Below are positions 9,878 to 23,700 of a DNA stretch of 64,000 nt, piece after piece; the first letter of the stretch is position 1; every line of letters begins with the position of its first letter. The stretch lies in assembly GCA_023078555.1 (NCBI GenBank), contig JALAAN010000010.1:434001-498000 (forward strand), written 5' to 3'. Under the pieces are notes generated by a model. That model made no database searches and had not been told where the DNA came from. It saw only the letters and a program-made list of their open reading frames with translations. The stretch is from Ulva prolifera (lineage: Eukaryota > Chlorophyta > Ulvophyceae > Ulvales > Ulvaceae). Both the position numbers and the translations under genes were made by a program.

Positions 9878-12800
9878 GAAAATGGCAGCGCGCTCTCCCT
9901 GCCCCTCATGCAGAAATCTCGCCCTCACAAAAACAGGTTCCCAACCTCACGTTAGGGGCTGAATCTTTGCACATGATGCTCTCTATGTCAAAGGAATGTG
10001 GTGTAGAAGTTTGGAGGCAATCAAGTGATAAGTCAGGGCTAGGGCTGCCTATCAATGTTGAAATGGCAGCGTGCTCTCCATGCCACTCATGCAGAAATCC
10101 CGCGCCTCACAAAAACAGGTTCCCAACATCACGTTAGGGGCTGAATCTTTGCACATGATGCTCTCTATGTCAAAGGAATGTGGTGTAGAAGTTTGGAGGC
10201 AATCAAGTGATAAGTCAGGGCTAGGGCTGCCATCAATGTTGAAATGGCAGCGTGCTCCCATGCCACTCATGCAGAAATCCCGCGCCTCACAAAAACATGT
10301 TCCCAACCTCACGTTAGGGGCTGAATCTTTGCACATGATGCTCTCTATGTCAAAGGAATGTGGTCTAGAAGTTTGGAGGCAATCAAGTGATAAGTCAGGG
10401 CTAGGGCTGCTATCAATGTTGAAATGGCAGCGTGCTCCCATGCCCCTCATGCAGAAATCCCGCGCCTCACAAAAACAGGTTCCCAACCTCACGTTAGGGG
10501 CTGAATCTTTGCACATGATGCTCTCTATGTCAAAGGAATGTGGTCTAGAAGTTTGGAGGCAATCAAGTGATAAGTCAGGGCTAGGGCTGCTATCAATGTT
10601 GAAATGGCAGCGCGCTCTCCCGCCACTCATGCAGAAATCCCGCGCCTCACAAAAACAGGTTCCCAACCTCACGTTAGGGGCTGAATCTTTGCACATGATG
10701 CTCTCTATGTCAAAGGAATGTGGTCTAGAAGTTTGGAGGCAATCAAGTGATAAGTCAGGGCAAGGGCTGCTATCAATGTTGAAATGGCAGCGCGCTCTCC
10801 CGCCACTCATGCAGAAATCCCGCGCCTCACAAAAACAGGTTCCCAACCTCACGTTAGGGGCTGAATCTTTGCACATGATGCTCTCTATGTCAAATGAATG
10901 TGAGTCTAGAAGTTTGGAGGCAATCAAGTGATAAGTCAGGGCTAAGGGCTGCTATCAATGTTGAAATGGCAGCGCGCTCTCCCTGCCACTCATGCAGAAA
11001 TCTCGCACCTCACAAAAACAGGTTCCCAACCTCACGTTAGGGGCTGAATCTTTGCACATGATGCTCTCTATGTCAAAGGAATGTGGTGTAGAAGTTTGGA
11101 GGCAATCAAGTGATAAGTCAGGGCAAGGGCTGCTATCAATGTTGAAATGGCAGCGCGCTCTCCCGCCACTCATGCAGAAATCCCGCGCCTCACAAAAACA
11201 GGTTCCCAACCTCACGTTAGGGGCTGAATCTTTGCACATGATGCTCTCTTTGTCAAAGGAATGTGGTCTAGAAGTTTGGAGGCAATCAAGTGATAAGTCA
11301 GGGCTAGGGCTGCTATCAATGTTGAAATGGCAGCGCGCTCTCCCGCCACTCATGCAGAAATCCCGCGCCTCACAAAAACAGGTTCCCAACCTCACGTTAG
11401 GGGCTGAATCTTTGCACATGATGCTCTCTATGTCAAAGGAATGTGGTCTAGAAGTTTGGAGGCAATCAAGTGACAAGTCAGGGCAAGGGCTGCTATCAAT
11501 GTTGAAATGGCAGCGCGCTCTCCCGCCACTCATGCAGAAATCCCGCGCCTCACAAAAACAGGTTCCCAACCTCACGTTAGGGGCTGAATCTTTGCACATG
11601 ATGCTCTCTATGTCAAAGGAATGTGGTCTAGAAGTTTGGAGGCAATCAAGTGATAAGTCAGGGCAAGGGCTCCTATCAATGTTGAAATGGCAGCGCGCTC
11701 TCCCGCCACTCATGCAGAAATCTCGCCCTCACAAAAACAGGTTCCCAACCTCACGTTAGGGGCTGAATCTTTGCACATGATGCTCTCTATGTCAAAGGAA
11801 TGTGGTGTAGAAGTTTGGAGGCAATCAAGTGATAAGTCAGGGCTAGGGCTGCTATCAATGTTGAAATGGCAGCGCGCTCTCCCGCCACTCATGCAGAAAT
11901 CCCGCGCCTCACAAAAACAGGTTCCCAACCTCACGTTAGGGGCTGAATCTTTGCACATGATGCTCTCTATGTCAAAGGAATGTGGTCTAGAAGTTTGGAG
12001 GCAATCAAGTGATAAGTCAGGGCAAGGGTTGCTATCAATGTTGAAATGGCAGCGCGCTCTCCCGCCCCTCATGCAGAAATCTCGCGCCTCACAAAAACAG
12101 GTTCCCAACCTCACGTTTGGGGCTGAATCTTTGCACATGATGCTCTCTATGTCAAAGGAATGTGGTCTAGAAGTTTGGAGGCAATCAAGTGATAAGTCAG
12201 GGCTAAGGGCTGCTATCAATGTTGAAATGGCAGCGCGCTCTCCCGCCACTCATGCAGAAATCTCGCCCTCACAAAAACAGGTTCCCAACCTCACGTTAGG
12301 GGCTGAATCTTTGCACATGATGCTATCTATGTCAAATTAATGTGATGTGAGGGTTTGGAGGCAATCAAGTGATAACTCAGGGCTAGGGCTGCTTTAAATG
12401 TTGAAATGGCAGCGTGCTCCCATGCCACTCATGCAGAAATCTCGCACCTCACAAAAACAGGTTCCCAACCTCACCTTAGGGGCTGAATCTTTGCACATGA
12501 TGCTCTCTATGTCAAAGGAATGTGGTGTAGAAGTTTGGAGGCAATCAAGTGATAAGTCAGGGCTAGGGCTGCTATCAATGTTGAAATGGCAGCGCGCTCT
12601 CCCGCCACTCATGCAGAAATCCCGCGCCTCACAAAAACAGGTTCCCAACCTCACGTTAGGGGCTGAATCTTTGCACATGATGCTCTCTATGTCAAAGGAA
12701 TGTGATGTAGAAGGTTTGGAGGCAATCAAGTGATAAGTCAGGGCTAGGGCTGCTATAAATGTTGAAATGGCAGCGTGCTCCCATGCCACTCATGCAGAAA

Positions 12801-13600
12801 TCTCGCACCTCACAAAAACAGGTTCCCATCCTCACCTTAGGGGCTGAATCTTTGCACATGATGCTCTCTATGTCAAAGGAATGTGGTGTAGAAGTTTGGA
12901 GGCAATCAAGTGATAAGTCAGGGCTAGGGCTGCTATCAATGTTGAAATGGCAGCGCGCTCTCCCGCCACTCATGCAGAAATCTCGCGCCTCACAAAAACA
13001 GGTTCCCAACCTCACGTTAGGGGCTGAATCTTTGCACATGATGCTATCTATGTCAAAGGAATGTGGTGTAGAAGGTTTGGAGGCAATCAAGTGATAAGCT
13101 CAGGGCTAGGGCTGCTTATAAATGTTGAAATGGCAGCGTGCTCCCATGCCACTCATGCAGAAATCTCGCACCTCACAAAAACAGGTTCCCAACCTCACCG
13201 TTAGGGGCTGAATCTTTGCACATGATGCTCTCTATGTCAAAGGAATGTGGTGTAGAAGTTTGGAGGCAATCAAGTGATAAGTCAGGGCTAAGGGCTGCTA
13301 TCAATGTTGAAATGGCAGCGCGCTCTCCCGCCACTCATGCAGAAATCTCGCCCTCACAAAAACAGGTTCCCAACCTCACGTTAGGGGCTGAATCTTTGCA
13401 CATGATGCTCTCTATGTCAAAGGAATGTGGTGTAGAAGTTTGGAGGCAATCAAGTGATAAGTCAGGGCTAGGGCTGCTATCAATGTTGAAATGGCAGCGT
13501 GCTCTCCCTGCCACTCATGCAGAAATCCCGCGCCTCACAAAAACATGTTCCCAACCTCACGTTAGGGGCTGAATCTTTGCACATGATGCTCTCTATGTCA
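9878..13600. repeat. Indel-rich satellite zone 1 (suspected mixed consensus)
   Basis: These are ordinary monomers, but with frequent single-base insertions at positions that are polymorphic elsewhere in the array. Examples are GAAAATGG (about 9,878), CTCTCCCTGCC (9,893 and 13,502), GCTGCCTATC (10,045), CTCTCCATGCC (10,073), GGCTAAGGG (10,941, 12,201 and 13,287), GATAAGCTCAGG (about 13,093), GCTTATAAATG (about 13,113) and CACCGTTAGG (13,196). Each insertion carries both alternative bases of a known variant site. Between 10,100 and 12,150 the monomers look largely normal. Base-level reliability of this zone is doubtful. Confidence 0.8.
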
Positions 13601-14430
13601 AAGGAATGTGGTCTAGAAGTTTGGAGGCAATCAAGTGATAAGTCAGGGCTAGGGCTGCTATCAATGTTGAAATGGCAGCGTGCTCCCATGCCACTCATGC
13701 AGAAATCTCGCCCTCACAAAAACAGGTTCCCAACCTCACGTTAGGGGCTGAATCTTTGCACATGATGCTCTCTATGTCAAAGGAATGTGGTGTAGAAGTT
13801 TGGAGGCAATCAAGTGATAAGTCAGGGCTAGGGCTGCTATCAATGTTGAAATGGCAGCGCGCTCTCCCGCCACTCATGCAGAAATCCCGCGCCTCACAAA
13901 AACAGGTTCCCAACCTCACGTTAGGGGCTGAATCTTTGCACATGATGCTCTCTTTGTCAAAGGAATGTGGTCTAGAAGTTTGGAGGCAATCAAGTGATAA
14001 GTCAGGGCAAGGGTTGCTATCAATGTTGAAAAGGCAGCGCGCTCTCCCGCCCCTCATGCAGAAATCCCGCGCCTCACAAAAACAGGTTCCCAACCTCACG
14101 TTAGGGGCTGAATCTTTGCACATGATGCTCTCTATGTCAAAGGAATGTGGTCTAGAAGTTTGGAGGCAATCAAGTGATAAGTCAGGGCAAGGGCTGCTAT
14201 CAATGTTGAAATGGCAGCGCGCTCTCCCGCCACTCATGCAGAAATCCCGCGCCTCACAAAAACAGGTTCCCAACCTCACGTTAGGGGCTGAATCTTTGCA
14301 CATGATACTCTCTATGTCACAGGAATGTGGTCTAGAAGTTTGGAGGCAATCAAGTGATAAGTCAGGGCAAGGGCTCCTATCAATGTTGAAATGGCAGCGC
14401 GCTCTCCCGCCACTCATGCAGAAATCTCGC
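13555..14430. repeat. 1,079-bp-offset duplicated block, copy 1
   Basis: This block matches 14,634-15,509 at an offset of 1,079 bp (six monomers, one short). Differences seen are GCCACTC versus GCCCCTC, GTTAGG versus GTTCGG, GTGATAAG versus GTGACAAG, and CGCCTCAC versus CGCTTCAC. Identity ends where this copy has CGCGCCTC and the other has the short CGCCCTC. Confidence 0.82.
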
Positions 14431-14633
14431 GCCTCACAAAAACAGGTTCCCAACCTCACGTTAGGGGCTGAATTTTTGCACATGATGCTCTCTATGTCAA
14501 AGGAATGTGGTGTAGAAGTTTGGAGGCAATCAAGTGATAAGTCAGGGCTAGGGCTGCCATCAATGTTGAAATGGCAGCGTGCTCCCATGCCACTCATGCA
14601 GAAATCCCGCGCCTCACAAAAACATGTTCCCAA

Positions 14634-15509
14634 CATCACGTTAGGGGCTGAATCTTTGCACATGATGCTCTCTATGTCAAAGGAATGTGGTCTAGAAGTT
14701 TGGAGGCAATCAAGTGATAAGTCAGGGCTAGGGCTGCTATCAATGTTGAAATGGCAGCGTGCTCCCATGCCCCTCATGCAGAAATCTCGCCCTCACAAAA
14801 ACAGGTTCCCAACCTCACGTTCGGGGCTGAATCTTTGCACATGATGCTCTCTATGTCAAAGGAATGTGGTGTAGAAGTTTGGAGGCAATCAAGTGATAAG
14901 TCAGGGCTAGGGCTGCTATCAATGTTGAAATGGCAGCGCGCTCTCCCGCCACTCATGCAGAAATCCCGCGCCTCACAAAAACAGGTTCCCAACCTCACGT
15001 TAGGGGCTGAATCTTTGCACATGATGCTCTCTTTGTCAAAGGAATGTGGTCTAGAAGTTTGGAGGCAATCAAGTGATAAGTCAGGGCAAGGGTTGCTATC
15101 AATGTTGAAAAGGCAGCGCGCTCTCCCGCCCCTCATGCAGAAATCCCGCGCCTCACAAAAACAGGTTCCCAACCTCACGTTAGGGGCTGAATCTTTGCAC
15201 ATGATGCTCTCTATGTCAAAGGAATGTGGTCTAGAAGTTTGGAGGCAATCAAGTGACAAGTCAGGGCAAGGGCTGCTATCAATGTTGAAATGGCAGCGCG
15301 CTCTCCCGCCACTCATGCAGAAATCCCGCGCTTCACAAAAACAGGTTCCCAACCTCACGTTAGGGGCTGAATCTTTGCACATGATACTCTCTATGTCACA
15401 GGAATGTGGTCTAGAAGTTTGGAGGCAATCAAGTGATAAGTCAGGGCAAGGGCTCCTATCAATGTTGAAATGGCAGCGCGCTCTCCCGCCACTCATGCAG
15501 AAATCTCGC
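14634..15509. repeat. 1,079-bp-offset duplicated block, copy 2
   Basis: This is the second copy of 13,555-14,430, with about four base differences over 876 bp by eye. It is followed by a 179-bp monomer, a TTAATGTGATG-type monomer and then the cassette at 15,904. A further related stretch of about 0.6 kb (15,337-15,930) recurs 1,438 bp downstream at about 16,775-17,368. Confidence 0.8.
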
Positions 15510-15903
15510 CCTCACAAAAACAGGTTCCCAACCTCACGTTAAGGGCTGAATCTTTGCACATGATGCTATCTATGTCAAATTAATGTGATGTGAGGGTTTG
15601 GAGGCAATCAAGTGATAACTCAGGGCTAGGGCTGCTTTAAATGTTGAAATGGCAGCAAGCTCCCATGCCACTCATGCAGAAATCTCGCACCTCACAAAAA
15701 CAGGTTCCCAACCTCACCTTAGGGGCTGAATCTTTGCACATGATGCTCTCTATGTCAAAGGAATGTGGTGTAGAAGTTTGGAGGCAATCAAGTGATAAGT
15801 CAGGGCTAGGGCTGCTATCAATGATGAAATGGCAGCGCGCTCTCCCGCCACTCATGCAGAAATCCCGCGCCTCACAAAAACAGGTTCCCAACCTCACGTT
15901 AGG

Positions 15904-16623
15904 GGCTGAATCTTTGCACATGATGCTCTCTTTGTCAAAGGAATGTGGTCTAGAAATTTGGAGGCAATCAAGTGATAAGTCAGGGCTAGGGCTGCTATCA
16001 ATGTTGAAATGGCAGCTGGCTCCCATGCCACTCATGCGAAAATCTCGCGCCTCACAAAAACAGGTTCCCAACCTCATTTTTGAGGCTGAATCTTTGCACA
16101 TGATGCTCTCTATGTCACAGGAATGTGGTCTAGAAGTTTGGAGGCAATCAAGTGACAAGTCAGGGCAAGGGCTGCTATCAATGTTGAAATGGCAGCGCGC
16201 TCTCCCGCCACACATGCAGAAATCCCGCGCCTCACAAAAACATGTTCCCAACCTCACGTTAGGGGCTGAATCTTTGCACATGATGCTCTCTATGTCAAAG
16301 GAATGTGGTCTAGAAGTTTGGAGGCAATCAAGTGATAAGTCAGGGCTAGGGCTGCCTATCAATGTTGAAATGGCAGCGTGCTCCCATGCCACTCATGCAG
16401 AAATCCCGCGCCTCACAAAAACATGTTCACAACATCACGTTAGGGGCTGAATCTTTGCACATGATGCTCTCTATGTCAAAGGAATGTGGTCTAGAAGTTT
16501 GGAGGCAATCAAGTGATAAGTCAGGGCTAGGGCTGCTATCAATGTTGAAATGGCAGCGTGCTCCCATGCCCCTCATGCAGAAATCTCGCCCTCACAAAAA
16601 CAGGTTCCCAACCTCACGTTAGG
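15904..16623. repeat. Recurring four-monomer cassette, copy at 15.9 kb (+1 bp)
   Basis: This cassette copy is 720 rather than 719 bp because of one inserted base in GCTGCCTATC near 16,353, which again contains both variants of the site (CTATC and CCATC). It shares ATGCGAAAATC and CAGGTTCCCAACC before CATTTTTGAGG with the copy at 19,496. Those two copies are therefore closest relatives. Confidence 0.86.
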
Positions 16624-17368
16624 GGCTGAATCTTTGCACATGATGCTCTCTATGTCAAAGGAATGTGGTCTAGAAGTTTGGAGGCAATCAAGTGATAAGT
16701 CAGGGCTAGGGCTGCTATCAATGTTGAAATGGCAGCGTGCTCCCATGCCCCTCATGCAGAAATCTCGCCCTCACAAAAACAGGTTCCCAACCTCACGTTA
16801 GGGGCTGAATCTTTGCACATGATACTCTCTATGTCACAGGAATGTGGTCTAGAAGTTTGGAGGCAATCAAGTGATAAGTCAGGGCAAGGGCTCCTATCAA
16901 TGTTGAAATGGCAGCGCGCTCTCCCGCCACTCATGCAGAAATCTCGCCCTCACAAAAACAGGTTCCCAACCTCACGTTAAGGGCTGAATCTTTGCACATG
17001 ATGCTATCTATGTCAAATTAATGTGATGTGAGGGTTTGGAGGCAATCAAGTGATAACTCAGGGCTAGGGCTGCTTTAAATGTTGAAATGGCAGCAAGCTC
17101 CCATGCCACTCATGCAGAAATCTCGCACCTCACAAAAACAGGTTCCCAACCTCACCTTAGGGGCTGAATCTTTGCACATGATGCTCTCTATGTCAAAGGA
17201 ATGTGGTGTAGAAGTTTGGAGGCAATCAAGTGATAAGTCAGGGCTAGGGCTGCTATCAATGATGAAATGGCAGCGCGCTCTCCCGCCACTCATGCAGAAA
17301 TCCCGCGCCTCACAAAAACAGGTTCCCAACCTCACGTTAGGGGCTGAATCTTTGCACATGATGCTCTC

Positions 17369-19495
17369 TATGTCAAAGGAATGTGGTCTAGAAGTTTGGA
17401 GGCAATCAAGTGATAAGTCAGGGCTAGGGCTGCTATCAATGTTGAAATGGCAGCGTGCTCCCATGCCACTCATGCAGAAATCTCGCGCCTCACAAAAACA
17501 GGTTCCCAACCTCACCTTAGGGCTGAATCTTTGCACATGATGCTCTCTATGTCAAAGGAATGTGGTGTAGAAGTTTGGAGGCAATCAAGTGATAAGTCAG
17601 GGCAAGGGCTGCTATCAATGTTGAAATGGCAGCGCGCTCTCCCGCCACTCATGCAGAAATCCCGCGCCTCACAAAAACAGGTTCCCAACCTCACGTTAGG
17701 GGCTGAATCTTTGCACATGATGCTCTCTATGTCAAAGGAATGTGGTCTAGAAGTTTGGAGGCAATCAAGTGATAAGTCAGGGCTAGGGCTGCCATCAATG
17801 TTGAAATGGCAGCGTGCTCCCATGCCACTCATGCAGAAATCCCGCGCCTCACAAAAACATGTTCCCAACATCACGTTAGGGGCTGAATCTTTGCACATGA
17901 TGCTCTCTATGTCAAAGGAATGTGGTCTAGAAGTTTGGAGGCAATCAAGTGATAAGTCAGGGCTAGGGCTGCTATCAATGTTGAAATGGCAGCGTGCTCC
18001 CATGCCCCTCATGCAGAAATCTCGCCCTCACAAAAACAGGTTCCCAACCTCACGTTCGGGGCTGAATCTTTGCACATGATGCTCTCTATGTCAAAGGAAT
18101 GTGGTGTAGAAGTTTGGAGGCAATCAAGTGATAAGTCAGGGCTAGGGCTGCTATCAATGTTGAAATGGCAGCGTGCTCCCATGCCCCTCATGCAGAAATC
18201 CCGCGCCTCACAAAAACATGTTCCCAACCTCACGTTAGGGGCTGAATCTTTGCACATGATGCTCTCTATGTCAAAGGAATGTGGTGTAGAAGTTTGGAGG
18301 CCATCAAGTGATAAGTCAGGGCAAGGGTTGCTATCAATGTTGAAAAGGCAGCGCGCTCTCCCGCCCCTCATGCAGAAATCCCGCGCCTCACAAAAACAGG
18401 TTCCCAACCTCACGTTAGGGGCTGAATCTTTGCACATGATACTCTCTATGTCACAGGAATGTGGTCTAGAAGTTTGGAGGCAATCAAGTGATAAGTCAGG
18501 GCAAGGGCTCCTATCAATGTTGAAATGGCAGCGCGCTCTCCCGCCACTCATGCAGAAATCTCGCCCTCACAAAAACAGGTTCCCAACCTCACGTTAGGGG
18601 CTGAATCTTTGCACATGATGCTCTCTATGTCAAAGGAATGTGGTCTAGAAGTTTGGAGGCAATCAAGTGACAAGTCAGGGCAAGGGTTGCTATCAATGTT
18701 GAAATGGCAGCGCGCTCTCCCGCCCCTCATGCAGAAATCTCGCCCTCACAAAAACAGGTTCCCAACCTCACGTTCGGGGCTGAATCTTTGCACATGATGC
18801 TCTCTATGTCAAAGGAATGTGGTGTAGAAGTTTGGAGGCAATCAAGTGATAAGTCAGGGCTAGGGCTGCTATCAATGTTGAAATGGCAGCACGCTCTCCC
18901 GCCACTCATGCAGAAATCTCGCCCTCGCAAAAACAGGTTCCCAACCTCACGTTAGGGGCTGAATCTTTGCACATGATGCTATCTATGTCAAATTAATGTG
19001 ATGTGAGGGTTTGGAGGCAATCAAGTGATAACTCAGGGCTAGGGCTGCTTTAAATGTTGAAATGGCAGCGTGCTCCCATGCCACTCATGCAGAAATCTCG
19101 CACCTCACAAAAACAGGTTCCCAACCTCACCTTAGGGGCTGAATCTTTGCACATGATGCTCTCTATGTCAAAGGAATGTGGTGTAGAAGTTTGGAGGCAA
19201 TCAAGTGATAAGTCAGGGCTAGGGTTGCTATCAATGATGAAATGGCAGCGCGCTCTCCCGCCACTCATGCAGAAATCCCGCGCCTCACAAAAACAGGTTC
19301 CCAACCTCACGTTAGGGGCTGAATCTTTGCACATGATACTCTTTATGTCACAGGAATGTGGTCTAGAAGTTTGGAGGCAATCAAGTGATAAGTCAGGGCA
19401 AGGGCTCCTATCAATGTTGAAATGGCAGCGCGCTCTCCCGCCACTCATGCAGAAATCTCGCCCTCACAAAAACAGGTTCCCAACCTCACGTTAGG
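17369..19495. repeat. Mixed standard monomers
   Basis: About twelve monomers without a long duplicate that I could recognise. They include short 179-bp forms near 18,030, 18,560, 18,740, 18,920 and 19,460, a TTAATGTGATG-type monomer near 18,980, and a monomer with GGAGGCCATC near 18,296. The last is a marker that becomes common at 31-61 kb. Near 17,519 a GTTAGGGCTG junction lacks one base of the usual run of four Gs. Confidence 0.8.
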
Positions 19496-20214
19496 GGCTG
19501 AATCTTTGCACATGATGCTCTCTTTGTCAAAGGAATGTGGTCTAGAAATTTGGAGGCAATCAAGTGATAAGTCAGGGCTAGGGCTGCTATCAATGTTGAA
19601 ATGGCAGCTGGCTCCCATGCCACTCATGCGAAAATCTCGCGCCTCACAAAAACAGGTTCCCAACCTCATTTTTGAGGCTGAATCTTTGCACATGATGCTC
19701 TCTATGTCACAGGAATGTGGTCTAGAAGTTTGGAGGCAATCAAGTGACAAGTCAGGGCAAGGGCTGCTATCAATGTTGAAATGGCAGCGCGCTCTCCCGC
19801 CACACATGCAGAAATCCCGCGCCTCACAAAAACATGTTCCCAACCTCACGTTAGGGGCTGAATCTTTGCACATGATGCTCTCTATGTCAAAGGAATGTGG
19901 TCTAGAAGTTTGGAGGCAATCAAGTGATAAGTCAGGGCTAGGGCTGCCATCAATGTTGAAATGGCAGCGTGCTCCCATGCCACTCATGCAGAAATCCCGC
20001 GCCTCACAAAAACATGTTCACAACATCACGTTAGGGGCTGAATCTTTGCACATGATGCTCTCTATGTCAAAGGAATGTGGTCTAGAAGTTTGGAGGCAAT
20101 CAAGTGATAAGTCAGGGCTAGGGCTGCTATCAATGTTGAAATGGCAGCGTGCTCCCATGCCCCTCATGCAGAAATCTCGCCCTCACAAAAACAGGTTCCC
20201 AACCTCACGTTCGG
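19496..20214. repeat. Recurring four-monomer cassette, copy at 19.5 kb
   Basis: This full 719-bp cassette has CATTTTTGAGG near 19,667, CCGCCACACATG near 19,798 and CATGTTCACAACATC near 20,014. It ends in a 179-bp monomer and the CGTTCGG junction. It shares ATGCGAAAATC with the 15.9 kb copy but lacks that copy's inserted base. Confidence 0.87.
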
Positions 20215-20289
20215 GGCTGAATCTTTGCACATGATGCTCTCTATGTCAAAGGAATGTGGTGTAGAAGTTTGGAGGCAATCAAGTGATAA

Positions 20290-20710
20290 GTCAGGGCTAG
20301 GGTCTGCTATCAATGTGAAATGGCAGCGCGCTCTCCCGCCACTCATGCAGAAATCCCGCGCCTCACAAAACAGGTTCCCAACCTCACGTTAGGGGCTGAA
20401 TCTTTGCACATGATCCTCTCTATGTTCAAAGGAATGTGGTCTAGAAGTTGGAGGCAATCAAGTGATAAGTCAGGGCAAGGGTTGCCTATCAATGTTGAAA
20501 GGCAGCGCGCTCTCCCGCCCCTCATGCAGACATCCCGCGCCTCACAAAAACAGGTTCCCAACCTCACGTTAGGGGCTGAATCTTTGCACATGATGCCTCT
20601 CTATGTCAAAGGAATGTGTGTAGAATTTGGAGGCAATCAAGTGTGATAAGTCAGGGTGCTAGGGCCTGCTATCAATGTTGAAAATGGCAGCTGCGCTCTC
20701 CCCTGCCACT
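20290..20710. repeat. Worst-preserved patch of the array
   Basis: Just over two monomers carry more than a dozen irregularities in about 420 bp. These include GGGTCTGCTATC, CAATGTGAAATGG, CACAAAACAGG, GATCCTCTC, ATGTTCAAAGG, GAAGTTGGAGG, TTGCCTATC, GTTGAAAGGC, GATGCCTCTC, GTAGAATTTGG, AGTGTGATAAG and GGTGCTAGGGCC. Some lose or double a known variant base. Others (doubled T, GT or C) do not fit that rule. It is either a decayed monomer pair or a low-quality consensus patch. It still aligns end to end with the monomer, so it is not an insertion of other DNA. Confidence 0.75.
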
Positions 20711-23700
20711 CATGCAGAAATCTCGCCCTCACAAAAACAGGTTCCCAACCTCACGTTAGGGGCTGAATCTTTGCACATGATGCTCTCTATGTCAAAGGAA
20801 TGTGGTCTAGAAGTTTGGAGGCAATCAAGTGATAAGTCAGGGCTAAGGGCTGCTATCAATGTTGAAATGGCAGCGCGCTCTCCCGCCACTCATGCAGAAA
20901 TCTCGCCCTCACAAAAACAGGTTCCCAACCTCACGTTAGGGGCTGAATCTTTGCACATGATGCTCTCTATGTCAAAGGAATGTGGTGTAGAAGTTTGGAG
21001 GCAATCAAGTGATAAGTCAGGGCTAGGGCTGCTATCAATGTTGAAATGGCAGCGCGCTCTCCCTGCCACTCATGCAGAAATCTCGCCCTCACAAAAACAG
21101 GTTCCCAACCTCACGTTAGGGGCTGAATCTTTGCACATGATGCTCTCTATGTCAAAGGAATGTGGTCTAGAAGTTTGGAGGCAATCAAGTGATAAGTCAG
21201 GGCTAGGGCTGCTATCAATGTTGAAATGGCAGCGCGCTCCCCTGCCACTCATGCAGAAATCTCGCCCTCACAAAAACAGGTTCCCAACCTCACGTTCGGG
21301 GCTGAATCTTTGCACATGATGCTCTCTATGTCAAAGGAATGTGGTGTAGAAGTTTGGAGGCAATCAAGTGATAAGTCAGGGCTAGGGCTGCTATCAATGT
21401 TGAAATGGCAGCGCGCTCTCCCGCCACTCATGCAGAAATCCCGCGCCTCACAAAAACAGGTTCCCAACCTCACGTTAGGGGCTGAATCTTTGCACATGAT
21501 GCTCTCTATGTCAAAGGAATGTGGTCTAGAAGTTTGGAGGCAATCAAGTGATAAGTCAGGGCTAGGGCTGCTATCAATGTTGAAATGGCAGCGCGCTCTC
21601 CCGCCACTCATGCAGAAATCCTCGCCCTCACAAAAACAGGTTCCCAACCTCACGTTAGGGGCTGAATCTTTGCACATGATGCTATCTATGTCAAAGTAAT
21701 GTGATGTAGAGGTTTGGAGGCAATCAAGTGATAAGTCAGGGCTAGGGCTGCTATCAATGTTGAAATGGCAGCGTGCTCCCATGCCACTCATGCAGAAATC
21801 TCGCGCCTCACAAAAACAGGTTCCCAACCTCACCTTAGGGGCTGAATCTTTGCACATGATGCTCTCTATGTCAAAGGAATGTGGTGTAGAAGTTTGGAGG
21901 CAATCAAGTGATAAGTCAGGGCTAGGGCTGCTATCAATGTTGAAATGGCAGCGCGCTCTCCCTGCCACTCATGCAGAAATCTCGCCCTCACAAAAACAGG
22001 TTCCCAACCTCACGTTAGGGGCTGAATCTTTGCACATGATGCTCTCTATGTCAAAGTAATGTGATGTAGAAGGTTTGGAGGCAATCAAGTGATAAGTCAG
22101 GGCTAGGGCTGCTTTCAATGTTGAAATGGCAGCGTGCTCCCAAGCCACTCATGCAGAAATCTCGCACCTCACAAAAACAGGTTCCCAACCTCACGTTAGG
22201 GGCTGAATCTTTGCACATGATGCTCTCTATGTCAAAGGAATGTGGTGTAGAAGTTTGGAGGCAATCAAGTGATAAGTCAGGGCTAGGGCTGCTATCAATG
22301 TTGAAATGGCAGCGCGCTCTCCCGCCACTCATGCAGAAATCTCGCCCTCACAAAAACAGGTTCCCAACCTCACGTTAGGGGCTGAATCTTTGCACATGAT
22401 GCTCTCTATGTCAAAGGAATGTGGTGTAGAAGTTTGGAGGCAATCAAGTGATAAGTCAGGGCTAGGGCTGCTATCAATGTTGAAATGGCAGCGTGCTCTC
22501 CCTGCCACTCATGCAGAAATCTCGCGCCTCACAAAAACAGGTTCCCAACCTCACGTTAGGGGCTGAATCTTTGCACATGATGCTCTCTATGTCAAAGGAA
22601 TGTGGTCTAGAAGTTTGGAGGCAATCAAGTGATAAGTCAGGGCAAGGGTTGCTATCAATGTTGAAATGGCAGCGCGCTCTCCCGCCACTCATGCAGAAAT
22701 CCCGCGCCTCACAAAAACAGGTTCCCAACCTCACGTTAGGGGCTGAATCTTTGCACATGATGCTCTCTATGTCAAAGGAATGTGGTGTAGAAGTTTGGAG
22801 GCAATCAAGTGATAAGTCAGGGCAAGGGCTGCTATCAATGTTGAAATGGCAGCGCGCTCTCCCGCCACTCATGCAGAAATCTCGCCCTCACAAAAACAGG
22901 TTCCCAACCTCACGTTAGGGGCTGAATCTTTGCACATGATGCTCTCTATGTCAAAGGAATGTGGTTTAGAAGTTTGGAGGCAATCAAGTGATAAGTCAGG
23001 GCTAGGGCTGCTATCAATGTTGAAATGGCAGCGTGCTCCCATGCCACTCATGCAGAAATCCCGCGCCTCACAAAAACAGGTTCCCAACCTCACGTTAGGG
23101 GCTGAATCTTTGCACATGATGCTCTCTATGTCAAAGGAATGTGGTCTAGAAGTTTGGAGGCAATCAAGTGATAAGTCAGGGCTAGGGCTGCTATCAATGT
23201 TGAAATGGCAGCGCGCTCTCCCGCCCCTCATGCAGAAATCCCGCGCCTCACAAAAACAGGTTCCCAACCTCACGTTAGGGGCTGAATCTTTGCACATGAT
23301 GCTCTCTATGTCAAAGGAATGTGGTGTAGAAGTTTGGAGGCAATCAAGTGATAAGTCAGGGCTAGGGCTGCTATCAATGTTGAAATGGCAGCGCGCTCTC
23401 CCGCCACTCATGCAGAAATCCCGCGCCTCACAAAAACAGGTTCCCAACCTCACGTTAGGGGCTGAATCTTTGCACATGATGCTCTCTATGTCAAAGGAAT
23501 GTGGTCTAGAAGTTTGGAGGCAATCAAGTGATAAGTCAGGGCTAGGGCTGCTATCAATGTTGAAATGGCAGCGCGCTCTCCCGCCACTCATGCAGAAATC
23601 TCGCCCTCACAAAAACAGGTTCCCAACCTCACGTTAGGGGCTGAATCTTTGCACATGATGCTCTCTATGTCAAAGGAATGTGGTCTAGAAGTTTGGAGGC

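Noticed and set aside
20290-20710. Insertion of foreign DNA or a transposon scar
   Set aside because: Despite many irregularities the patch aligns throughout to the monomer with one- or two-base changes. There are no target-site duplications or terminal repeats.
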